Positions 34,974 through 43,590 of a stretch of DNA of 64,000 nucleotides are shown here, piece after piece (position 1 is the first letter of the stretch; every line of letters starts with the position of its first letter). The DNA lies in contig JBAZVN010000007.1 in the NCBI GenBank assembly GCA_041660815.1, forward strand, positions 109,957 through 173,956, in the 5' to 3' direction. Source of the DNA: PALSA-1006 sp041660815. Lineage in GTDB: Bacteria > Pseudomonadota > Gammaproteobacteria > Burkholderiales > Gallionellaceae. Position numbers and translations under genes: made by a program. Below the pieces are notes generated by a model. The model saw only the letters and a program-made list of their open reading frames with translations. It did not search any database and was not told the origin of the DNA.

Positions 34974-36230
34974 TTAGGCAACCTTGGGCGTTTCCGCGTA
35001 CATTACAATCGGATTCACTTCACCGGCACTGTTTTCGTCCAGAACCACTTTGCTGACATTATCCATGGAAGGCAAATCAAACATGGTATCCAGCAAAGCG
35101 CTTTCCAAAATGGAGCGCAAACCGCGCGCGCCGGTCTTGCGTGCCAACGCTTTTTTTGCGATTACATTCAATACGTTAGACCTAAACTCCAACTCCACGC
35201 CTTCCATTGTAAACAACTTTTGATATTGCTTGATCAATGAATTTTTTGGCTCGGTCAAAATCTGAATCAGTGCCGCCTCATCTAAACCTTCCAGTGTGGC
35301 CACAACCGGCAAGCGCCCCACAAACTCGGGAATCAAACCAAATTTGATCAGGTCTTCCGGCTCAACTTCGCGCAATACCACACCAACATCTTTACCATCA
35401 TCTCGCTTCGCCAAATTGGCCGAAAAACCAATACTGGCTTTTTCAGACCGATTCCGGATAACCTTCTCTAACCCGTCAAACGCACCGCCGCAAATGAATA
35501 AAATGTTGGTGGTATCAACCTGCAAATATTCGGTATTGGGATGCTTGCGCCCGCCCTGCGGAGGGATGGACGCTTTGGTGCCTTCGATCAACTTAAGCAA
35601 AGCTTGCTGTACGCCTTCGCCCGACACATCGCGGGTAATTGATGGATTGTCAGACTTACGCGAGATTTTATCGATCTCATCGATATAGATAATGCCGCGT
35701 TGCGCTCGTTCTACATCGTAATCACACGCCTGCAATAACTTTTGAATAATATTTTCAACATCTTCGCCAACATAGCCTGCTTCGGTCAGGGTGGTTGCAT
35801 CCGCCATGACAAACGGTACATTGAGTAACCGCGCCAAGGTTTGCGCCAACAGCGTTTTTCCAGAACCGGTGGGACCTACCAGCAAAATATTGCTTTTAGC
35901 CAGCTCTACGCCATCTTTGTCGGTGCTCTTTAAACGTTTGTAGTGATTGTATACGGCAACGGATAAGATTTTTTTCGCATGGCGCTGGCCAATGACATAT
36001 TCATCCAAACGTTCGCAAATTTCATGCGGTACCGGCAACTCATTTTTGTCCGCCTTATCCAGACCACCATTACCTTCAGTTTCTTCGCGAATAATGTCAT
36101 TGCATAACGCAATACACTCATCGCAAACAAACACCGAAGGTCCGGCGATAAGTTTGCGTACCTCGTGCTGGCTTTTTCCGCAAAATGAGCAATACAGCAC
36201 TTTGTCGCCCTTGTTTTTATCCACCGCCAT
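34974..36230 (-). CDS. clpX: ClpX, ATPase subunit of the Clp protease
   Basis: 418 residues, standard length. An N-terminal C4 zinc-binding domain (CSFCGKSQ and VCDECI) binds adaptors and substrates. AAA+ motifs: Walker A LLVGPTGSGKT, Walker B IIYIDEIDK; the ClpP-contacting loop falls within the IGFSANL region. It unfolds tagged substrates and threads them into ClpP. It lies 199 bp downstream of clpP, with a repeat between them. Confidence 0.98.
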   Translation of the reverse strand: MAVDKNKGDKVLYCSFCGKSQHEVRKLIAGPSVFVCDECIALCNDIIREETEGNGGLDKADKNELPVPHEICERLDEYVIGQRHAKKILSVAVYNHYKRLKSTDKDGVELAKSNILLVGPTGSGKTLLAQTLARLLNVPFVMADATTLTEAGYVGEDVENIIQKLLQACDYDVERAQRGIIYIDEIDKISRKSDNPSITRDVSGEGVQQALLKLIEGTKASIPPQGGRKHPNTEYLQVDTTNILFICGGAFDGLEKVIRNRSEKASIGFSANLAKRDDGKDVGVVLREVEPEDLIKFGLIPEFVGRLPVVATLEGLDEAALIQILTEPKNSLIKQYQKLFTMEGVELEFRSNVLNVIAKKALARKTGARGLRSILESALLDTMFDLPSMDNVSKVVLDENSAGEVNPIVMYAETPKVA

Positions 36231-36284
36231 TTAAATCCCCATCTTCTAAAATTATCGGCAAACCGAAGATTATCTTAATAACTT

Positions 36285-36412
36285 TAATTGAGCCACAGAT
36301 GAACACAGATATACGGATATATAACCCGTTATGGTTTTAGCTTGGCTCACCAAATGAGTGATAGCAGATTTTATGCCAGCTTATTGTTTTATCCGTGAAA
36401 ATCTATGGCTAG
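36285..36412. repeat. Degenerate inverted repeat (CACAGATGAACACAGAT type) between clpP and clpX
   Basis: The left arm GAGCCACAGATGAACACAGA is partly mirrored by TATCCGTGAAAATCTATGGC near the right end. Similar CACAGATGAACACAGAT sequences are scattered in many proteobacterial genomes. No gene is visible in the 199-bp gap. Confidence 0.45.
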
Positions 36413-36429
36413 CTACTTTTTTGGTTAAA

Positions 36430-37059
36430 TTAAGTGCGTTTGCTTAATACTTGATCAATCAGGCCATATTCCAAAGCTTCCGGCGCTGTTAAAAAGTTGT
36501 CGCGTTCGCTGTCGCGTGCAATTTCTTCAACGCTCTTTCCGGTATGTACCGACATCAAAGTGTACAAACGTTCACGCAAACTTAAAATGTATTTCGCATG
36601 AATTTCGATATCCGTTGCCTGACCTTGAAAACCGCCCAAGGGCTGATGAATCATCACTGTTGAATTGGGCAAGGCAAAGCGCTTGTCTTTAGCGCCGGCT
36701 TGCAACAGAAACGCGCCCATCGAGGCTGCCATACCGATACACAAAGTCGATACATCCGGCTTAATAAACTGCATAGTGTCATAAATCGCCATCCCGGATG
36801 AAATGGAACCGCCGGGAGAATTGATATACAGATGAATGTCCTTTTCCGGATTTTCAGATTCCAGAAACAGCAACTGCGCCACCACCAAATTCGCCATTTG
36901 ATCATTGATCGGGCCAACCAAAAAAATCACCCGTTCCTTTAATAAACGCGAATAAATATCGTATGCACGCTCACCCCGACCGCTGGTCTCAATGACCATC
37001 GGCACTAGGCCAATATCTTGCGGCTCGATAAATTTTCCAGCAGAAGCGTTATGCAGCAT
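36430..37059 (-). CDS. clpP: ClpP, proteolytic subunit of the Clp protease
   Basis: 209 residues. The catalytic triad includes Ser113 in GMAASMGAFLL and His138 in VMIHQPLGG, 25 residues apart as in E. coli, with the Asp near residue 187. The short N-terminal propeptide is expected to be removed. It forms the 14-mer peptidase barrel used by ClpX and ClpA. Its start overlaps the tig stop by 11 bp, indicating coupled translation. Confidence 0.98.
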   Translation of the reverse strand: MLHNASAGKFIEPQDIGLVPMVIETSGRGERAYDIYSRLLKERVIFLVGPINDQMANLVVAQLLFLESENPEKDIHLYINSPGGSISSGMAIYDTMQFIKPDVSTLCIGMAASMGAFLLQAGAKDKRFALPNSTVMIHQPLGGFQGQATDIEIHAKYILSLRERLYTLMSVHTGKSVEEIARDSERDNFLTAPEALEYGLIDQVLSKRT

Positions 37060-38365
37060 TTTGTGGATTCTCCATCAATTCATTCAAGGGCATAGCCTTG
37101 TCGGTCACTTTAACGCCAGCCATTACCCAAGCTACCACGTTGTCTTCCAGCACCAAATTCTCAACTTCGCGCAAACGTGAAGCATCGCCTGCATACCAGC
37201 GCACCACTTCTTCCGGATGCTCATAGCTCTCTGCGTATTCTTTGATAAATGCTTTTACCTGTTCAGGCTTGGCATACAGATCATGCTTCTTCACCAGCTC
37301 AGCCAAAATCAAGCCCAGTTTGACACGTTTGGCGGCGCGCTCTTCAAACACATCCGTCGGAAGCTTCATCCCCTTTGGAATCTTCATGCCACGCGATTCC
37401 AAATCTTTCATGGTTTGTTGCATCAGGTTTTGTGCCTCATCTTCCAACAAAGCTTTAGGCACTTCCAGTTGGGCGGCTTTCAGCAGCACTTCCATTGCTT
37501 TATCTTTGTTGCGCACCTTGACGCGACGTTGTGCTTCACGATTCAAATTTTCGCGAATTTCATTTTTAAGTTTTTCAACATCACCATCGGTCACTCCCAG
37601 CTCTTTAGCAAACGCCTCGTTCACTTCCGGCAAGAGCGGAGCTTCCACACTGTGCATCACGATAGTAAAGGTAACTTGCTTACCCGCCACTTCCTTGCTG
37701 TGATAATCCTCGGGAAAGATCATATCAAAGGCCTTGGTTTCACCTTTTTTCATGCCGATAATGGCTGTTTCAAAGTCCGGCAACATCCGCCCCGCTCCAA
37801 GCGTAAGGGTAAAATCTTTTGCTTCGCCGCCTTCAAAAACCACGCCATTCAAAGTACCGCTAAAATCCATGCGCACCTGATCATCATTTTGCGCAGCGCG
37901 TTCCACGGCTTCAAATACGGCACGTTGCTTGCGCAATGTAGTGAGCGTGTCCTGCAAGTCCGAGTCGGACAACGAGAACGTCACGCGCTCCAATGCTTCA
38001 CCGGAAATATCACCCAACACCACTTCCGGATACACTTCAAAGGTTGCACTGTATTCAATCTCGGGGGCTTTTAAGTCTTTGGTTTTTATTTCAAACTGGG
38101 GATAACCTGCAACCTGAAGCTTATTCTCCTGAACAGCTTGTGCAAAAGTTTGCTGCAAATTATCTCCCAGTACTTCCTGGTGCACTTCCTGACCATACTG
38201 TTGTTCGATAATCTTAAATGGCACTTTGCCGGGGCGGAAACCATGCACTTTGGCAGTGCGTCCCAGTTGCTTCAGACGTGCTTCAATGGCTAGGCGCATT
38301 TGCGCTTGAGGAATGGACACATTCAAACGACGTTGCAAACCGTCTAATATTTCTAAACTCGACAT
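37049..38365 (-). CDS. tig: Trigger factor, ribosome-associated chaperone
   Basis: 438 residues from the ATG at 38365; the frame opens 16 codons further upstream with unrelated residues. The ribosome-binding loop is GFRPGKVP, where the usual signature is GFRxGKxP. The FKBP-type PPIase domain is at about 150-245 (DQVRMDFSGTLNGVVFEGG), and the C-terminal chaperone arms follow. It binds nascent chains at the ribosome exit and isomerises prolyl bonds. It leads the tig-clpP-clpX-lon proteostasis block. Confidence 0.97.
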   Translation of the reverse strand: MSSLEILDGLQRRLNVSIPQAQMRLAIEARLKQLGRTAKVHGFRPGKVPFKIIEQQYGQEVHQEVLGDNLQQTFAQAVQENKLQVAGYPQFEIKTKDLKAPEIEYSATFEVYPEVVLGDISGEALERVTFSLSDSDLQDTLTTLRKQRAVFEAVERAAQNDDQVRMDFSGTLNGVVFEGGEAKDFTLTLGAGRMLPDFETAIIGMKKGETKAFDMIFPEDYHSKEVAGKQVTFTIVMHSVEAPLLPEVNEAFAKELGVTDGDVEKLKNEIRENLNREAQRRVKVRNKDKAMEVLLKAAQLEVPKALLEDEAQNLMQQTMKDLESRGMKIPKGMKLPTDVFEERAAKRVKLGLILAELVKKHDLYAKPEQVKAFIKEYAESYEHPEEVVRWYAGDASRLREVENLVLEDNVVAWVMAGVKVTDKAMPLNELMENPQNAA

Positions 38366-38514
38366 ACTTGTAATCCCTTGATTGTAAAATAAAAATAGAA
38401 AATTCTGGCGCACTCAAAGCGATTTGCACCCTTGTCAAAGCAGCAAACCAATAGCCGCAGCGATTGTGGCAAAGGGCGAATAATACCCGATTCGACCCGT
38501 CTGTACATCCTGCT

Positions 38515-39966
38515 TTATGATCTGCTTTCAGCCAACGCCGAATATATCTCGCGATATTTTTCAGCACTTTTTAGCCAGGCAAAATCTTTTTTCATGCCAT
38601 TCAACTGCAGTTGCGTCCACACTTTTTTATTGTGGTATTTCGTTAATGCCCGCTGAATACAAGTCAGGAGCGCAGACGGCGTCATAGAATGAAACACAAA
38701 GCCGCTGGCTTCGCCCGATGCCAAAGTTTCTTTACTGCTATCCACCACCGAGTCTACCAAGCCACCGGTTGCATGCACGATGGGGGGCGTTCCATAACGT
38801 TGGCTGTACATCTGATTCAAACCGCAGGGTTCAAAACGCGAGGGCATCAGGAATATATCTGCACCGGCCTCGATTAAATGTGACAAACCTTCATCGAAAC
38901 CAACCATGGTGGCGACTTGTCCGGGATAGTTTTTCGCCAACGCCAGTGCATCCGCTTGCATGGTTGCATCACCGCTGCCAAGCAACACCAATTGCGCATG
39001 AGCTGCGATCAGTTGCGGTGCAATTTCCAAAACCACATCTACCCCTTTTTGATGGGTAAAGCGACTCACTAAACCGAACAAGGGCACATCGGGATTCACA
39101 TCCAGCCCCATACGTTTCTGCAATGCATGCTTATTATCAGCCTTGCCCGCCATGCGCTCGATGCTGTAAGGATGCGCCAACGCTTCATCTGTAGCGGGGT
39201 TCCATTCACGATCATCTATACCATTCAAAATGCCGGTTAAATGATACTGCTTATCCTGCAGCAGACCTTGCATGCCAAATCCCAACGCTTCGCTTTGGAT
39301 TTCCAGCGCATACGTGGGACTTACCGTGGTAATGTGGTTCGCATAAAATAGACCCGCTTTAAGAAACGACATATATCCATAATACTCAAGCCCGTAGGGC
39401 TGAAAACTAATTTCAGGCAGCTCCAGCTCGGCCACTGTTTCGGGCGGAAAAACCCCCTGAAATGCCAGATTATGTACCGTCATCACTGTCGGCGCGCCAC
39501 CCGGCGAAAAATGCATATAGGCTGGAGTTAAACCGGTCTGCCAATCGTTGCAATGCACCACATCGGGGTGCCAATCAATGGGCGAATCTTCTCCCCCCAA
39601 AATTGCCGCCACCTTGGACAGCAAGCCAAAACGCAACGCATTGTCCGGCCAATCTTTACCTTTACTATCCTGGTAGATTCCGCCATCACGCTGGTATAAC
39701 TCGGGGCAGTCAATTACCCACAGCGGCACACCATCGGACAAGGTACTAGTAAACAGTCTAAAATCGGGAAAACCCTTCACGCCGGTAAAAAAAGCTTCCA
39801 CCCGAAACGCTTCCAATGCCCGCAATACCTGGGGATAGCCCGGCATCAACACCCGCACATCATCCCCCAAGCGGCGTAGTGCTGCGGGCAACGCAGCACT
39901 CACATCAGCCAATCCGCCGGTTTTGACGAGCGGCGCTACTTCCGAGGTAACAAATAGAACTCGCAT
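38515..39966 (-). CDS. glgA: Glycogen synthase (ADP-glucose, GT5)
   Basis: 483 residues, typical of bacterial GlgA. The ADP-glucose-binding KTGGLADV motif has Lys15, and the C-terminal GT-B signature is PSRFEPCGLNQMYSQRYGT. It extends alpha-1,4-glucan chains. The gene follows glgP by 37 bp on the same strand, giving a small glycogen synthesis/breakdown unit without glgB, glgC or glgX in view. Confidence 0.96.
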   Translation of the reverse strand: MRVLFVTSEVAPLVKTGGLADVSAALPAALRRLGDDVRVLMPGYPQVLRALEAFRVEAFFTGVKGFPDFRLFTSTLSDGVPLWVIDCPELYQRDGGIYQDSKGKDWPDNALRFGLLSKVAAILGGEDSPIDWHPDVVHCNDWQTGLTPAYMHFSPGGAPTVMTVHNLAFQGVFPPETVAELELPEISFQPYGLEYYGYMSFLKAGLFYANHITTVSPTYALEIQSEALGFGMQGLLQDKQYHLTGILNGIDDREWNPATDEALAHPYSIERMAGKADNKHALQKRMGLDVNPDVPLFGLVSRFTHQKGVDVVLEIAPQLIAAHAQLVLLGSGDATMQADALALAKNYPGQVATMVGFDEGLSHLIEAGADIFLMPSRFEPCGLNQMYSQRYGTPPIVHATGGLVDSVVDSSKETLASGEASGFVFHSMTPSALLTCIQRALTKYHNKKVWTQLQLNGMKKDFAWLKSAEKYREIYSALAESRS

Positions 39967-40003
39967 CTTAGCTATCCTTCCTTACCATGAAATAAAAGTG
40001 CGG

Positions 40004-42496
40004 TTAGTTGTGCTTGGCCTCAATTTGCGGCAAATGCCAGATATCTCGGTTATAGTCCATGATGGTGCGATCACTGGAAAACTTGCCGCTTCCTGCCGTA
40101 TTCAAAATACTCATCCGCGTCCAATGCTCGGTGTCACGGTACGCTATGTCCACCTCGCGCTGCGCTTGAACATAAGTGCGGAAGTCTGCCGCAGTCAACC
40201 ACGGATCATGCGGGCTATAGATAGACTGAATAATCGAATCAAAAATTCCCGGCTCAAACAGGTTGAAATGACCGCTTTCCAGCAAGTGCATTACACGCCT
40301 CAAGTCTTCGTCTTCCCAAATGATGCGTGCCGGATCGTAATGACATTTCGTCACTTCCACTTCTTCGGCAGTCAAACCGAACAGGAAGAAGTTTTCATGA
40401 CCGGCCTCATCGCGAATCTCAATATTGGCGCCATCCAGCGTGCCAATGGTCAAGGCTCCGTTCATCATGAATTTCATGTTACCGGTGCCGGAAGCCTCTT
40501 TCCCTGCGGTTGAAATTTGCTCGGATAAATCTGCCCCGGCACAAATCACCTCCATCGCAGACACGCGGTAATCCGGAATAAAGGCCAGCTTTAATAAGCC
40601 TTCCGCATCCGGATCGCTATTGATCACTGTGGCGACGGCATTGACCAGTTTAATGATGCGCTTGGCCATCTTGTAGCCGGGCGCTGCTTTACCGCCGATC
40701 AACACACAACGCGGTGTCCAATCTTGCGTATCGCCACGCTTGATCCGGTCATATAAATGAATCACATGCAGCACATTTAGCAGTTGACGCTTGTATTCGT
40801 GTATGCGCTTGACCTGTATATCAAACATCGCATCCGCGTTAAATACCACACCGCAATCACGCTGCACCATGTCTGCCAAACGCACCTTGTTGGCTTGCTT
40901 TATAGCACGCCACTTCATCCGGAATGCAGCATCATCGGCATACTTCGACAGATTCTTTAACTGGGACATATCCACCAGCCAAGCCTCATTCTCGGCACTT
41001 CCGATCAAACTGGAAACCCAGCCTTTGCCTTCCCCGGCCAGAGTAGCGGAGATCAAATTGCTTAATGCCGGATTTGCCCACGCCATCCAGCGGCGCGGTG
41101 TAACGCCGTTGGTTTTATTGTTAAATTTCTTTGGCCATAGCTCAAAAAAGTCGCGGAATAAATGTTTCTGCAGCAAATCGGAATGCAATGCCGCCACCCC
41201 GTTCACCGAAACGCTGGCGACAATTGCCAGATAGGCCATGCGAATATGCTGTTCGTGGCCTTCTTCAACAATCGACATGCGGCGTTGCCGTTCTACATCA
41301 CCCGGCCAATGCAGGGCAACCACTTTCATGAAGCGCGCATTAATTTCGTAAATAATTTCCAGCAGTCTGGGTAACAGGCGCCCGAACATGTGCACCGACC
41401 AACGCTCCAATGCCTCGGGCAACAGCGTATGGTTGGTATAGGCAACAGTACGGCTGGTAATTGCCCACGCCTGCTCCCACGACATGCCCTGTTCGTCCAT
41501 CAACAAACGCATCAATTCGGGAACCGCACAGGTTGGATGAGTATCGTTGAGCTGGAAAAAATTCTTTTCGGCAAAATCGCTGAAATCCGAGCCATGCGTG
41601 CTTACCCATTGACGCAACACATCCTGCAGGCTAGCGGATGCCAGGAAGTATTGCTGGCGCAAGCGCAATTCCTTGCCATTTTCACTGGCATCATTAGGAT
41701 ACAAAACCATCGTAATGTGTTCAGCGGCATTTTTAGACGCAACCGCTTCCGCATAACTGCCGGCATTAAATTCGCTCAAATCAAATTCTTCGGTAGCGGC
41801 CGCTTTCCACAGGCGCAAGGTATTCACCGTGCCATTGCGATAGCCCGGAATCGGCACGTCAAAAGGTACTGCCATCACGTCATTGGTGTATTTCCAATAA
41901 GCGCGCAGCTTACCCTGCGCATCTTTATGCAACTCGGTTTGACCGCCAAATTTTACCCGGGCGGTAAATTCCGGACGCTCAATTTCCCATGGATTGCCAT
42001 TACGTAACCAGTGATCCGGCTCTTCCATCTGATAACCATTGTCGATTTTCTGGCGGAACATACCGTACTCATAGCGCAAACCGTAACCCATCACCGGCAA
42101 TTGCAACGTGGCGCAGCTATCCAGAAAACATGCTGCCAGACGCCCCAAACCACCATTACCCAAACCTGCATCGTGCTCCTGCTCGGCAACCTCTTCCAGC
42201 ACCAACCCCAGATTTCTGAGCGCCTCGGTAGTCGAGGCTTCAATATCCAAATTGAGCATGGCATTGCCCAGAGTGCGTCCCATCAAAAATTCCAGGGACA
42301 AATAAAAGGCACGTTTGCAATTTTGATTGCGATATGCCGCCTGGGTGTTTTTCCAACGCTCCACCAAGCGGTCACGCATGGAATGGGAGAGTGATGAATA
42401 CACATGGTGCGCAACCAGATGCTTGGTATCCCAGCCCAGTGTGTGGCTAAAATAATGCCGAAAATCCTGCACGATACTCTCCGCATCCATTCCCAA
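40004..42496 (-). CDS. glgP: Glycogen/starch phosphorylase
   Basis: 830 residues, standard length for GT35. The PLP-binding lysine lies in ASGTGNMKFMMNGALT, and the active-site AACFLDSCATL and YGLRYEYGMF segments are present. It releases glucose 1-phosphate from glycogen by phosphorolysis. Start at the first ATG or two codons later. Pairs with glgA for storage carbon turnover. Confidence 0.97.
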   Translation of the reverse strand: MGMDAESIVQDFRHYFSHTLGWDTKHLVAHHVYSSLSHSMRDRLVERWKNTQAAYRNQNCKRAFYLSLEFLMGRTLGNAMLNLDIEASTTEALRNLGLVLEEVAEQEHDAGLGNGGLGRLAACFLDSCATLQLPVMGYGLRYEYGMFRQKIDNGYQMEEPDHWLRNGNPWEIERPEFTARVKFGGQTELHKDAQGKLRAYWKYTNDVMAVPFDVPIPGYRNGTVNTLRLWKAAATEEFDLSEFNAGSYAEAVASKNAAEHITMVLYPNDASENGKELRLRQQYFLASASLQDVLRQWVSTHGSDFSDFAEKNFFQLNDTHPTCAVPELMRLLMDEQGMSWEQAWAITSRTVAYTNHTLLPEALERWSVHMFGRLLPRLLEIIYEINARFMKVVALHWPGDVERQRRMSIVEEGHEQHIRMAYLAIVASVSVNGVAALHSDLLQKHLFRDFFELWPKKFNNKTNGVTPRRWMAWANPALSNLISATLAGEGKGWVSSLIGSAENEAWLVDMSQLKNLSKYADDAAFRMKWRAIKQANKVRLADMVQRDCGVVFNADAMFDIQVKRIHEYKRQLLNVLHVIHLYDRIKRGDTQDWTPRCVLIGGKAAPGYKMAKRIIKLVNAVATVINSDPDAEGLLKLAFIPDYRVSAMEVICAGADLSEQISTAGKEASGTGNMKFMMNGALTIGTLDGANIEIRDEAGHENFFLFGLTAEEVEVTKCHYDPARIIWEDEDLRRVMHLLESGHFNLFEPGIFDSIIQSIYSPHDPWLTAADFRTYVQAQREVDIAYRDTEHWTRMSILNTAGSGKFSSDRTIMDYNRDIWHLPQIEAKHN

Positions 42497-42643
42497 AGGA
42501 GGTTGCGCAGCATCAACTGCAAGGGGGTTTTTAACAAAAAAAGGTTTGGTATGAATGATATCTCTCCGATTATTCTAAAAATATTACGATTTGACTGGGA
42601 CGAATTATAACAAGCCTCGCCCCGAGCCGCTCCCGGCTCTTGA

Positions 42644-43567
42644 TTACAGTCCGCTCAACACTTTGATATGCGAAGCTGCACTTCGCCCCAATGCATTCAG
42701 CGCATAGCCGCCTTCCAATACAGAAACAATCCGTTTTTGCGCAAAGCGCTCCGCCAATTTTTTAAGCTGCTCCGTTACCCAAATATAATCCACATCGCGC
42801 AAAGCGAGTCCGCCCATATCATCTTCCCGGTGCGCATCAAACCCTGCGGAAATAAACAGCATCTGCGGCTGAAATTTTTCCAGCGCGGGCAACCAATGCT
42901 GCGTGACAGCCGCACGAAATACTTCACCGGAACTCCCCGCCGCCAACGGCACATTGATGATGTTCTGATTACTGCTGTCCGCGCCGCAATACGGATAATA
43001 CGGATGGCGAAAAGTTGAACACAGCATGACACGCGGCTCTTCGCGGAAAATATCTTCGGTGCCGTTGCCGTGATGCACATCAAAATCGGCAATCGCCACA
43101 CGCTGTAAACCGTAATGATGCACTGCATGCGCGGCCGCAACTGCCACATTATTGAAAAAACAAAACCCAGCCGCCGAGGAGCGTCCCGCGTGGTGTCCCG
43201 GCGGCCGCATATTACAAAAAGCATTCTCTGCCTTACCCGCCATAATCAAATCCACCGCGCATACTGCCGCTCCGGCGGCATGCAGGGCGGCCTGCAAACT
43301 AAACGGATTCATCGCGGTATCTCCGTCCAGATAAATCAAACCGCTTTGCGGGGATTTTTCAAACACTGCATCGATATATTCTGCGGAATGCACACGCAAC
43401 AACTGCTCGCGTGTAACTTGGGGTGCGTCCTGCTGACTGAGAAAATTCAATAAACCCGTGGCGATCAATTGATCTTCAATAGCGTGTACACGTGCCGGAC
43501 ACTCGGGATGATTCTCCCCCATCTCATGCTTGAGAGACATTGGATGAGTTAAATACAAAGTTTGCAT
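42644..43567 (-). CDS. Histone-deacetylase-family (AcuC-like) Zn deacetylase
   Basis: 307 residues, a complete class II-like HDAC fold. Zn and catalytic residues are visible: the HH pair in RPPGHHAG, the zinc-binding Asp and His in ADFDVHHGNGTEDIF, and the later Asp in SAGFDAHREDDMGG. Bacterial members deacetylate proteins such as acetyl-CoA synthetase, or polyamines and other small amides. It starts 23 bp after a Pat-like acetyltransferase on the same strand, which favours a protein-acetylation role by context. Confidence 0.9.
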   Translation of the reverse strand: MQTLYLTHPMSLKHEMGENHPECPARVHAIEDQLIATGLLNFLSQQDAPQVTREQLLRVHSAEYIDAVFEKSPQSGLIYLDGDTAMNPFSLQAALHAAGAAVCAVDLIMAGKAENAFCNMRPPGHHAGRSSAAGFCFFNNVAVAAAHAVHHYGLQRVAIADFDVHHGNGTEDIFREEPRVMLCSTFRHPYYPYCGADSSNQNIINVPLAAGSSGEVFRAAVTQHWLPALEKFQPQMLFISAGFDAHREDDMGGLALRDVDYIWVTEQLKKLAERFAQKRIVSVLEGGYALNALGRSAASHIKVLSGL

Positions 43568-43590
43568 TGCAATAATGTAACTATTTGTTT

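Noticed and set aside
38414..38514. A tRNA gene upstream of tig
   Set aside because: I looked for one because a tRNA often neighbours this operon, but no cloverleaf or T-loop sequence is visible.
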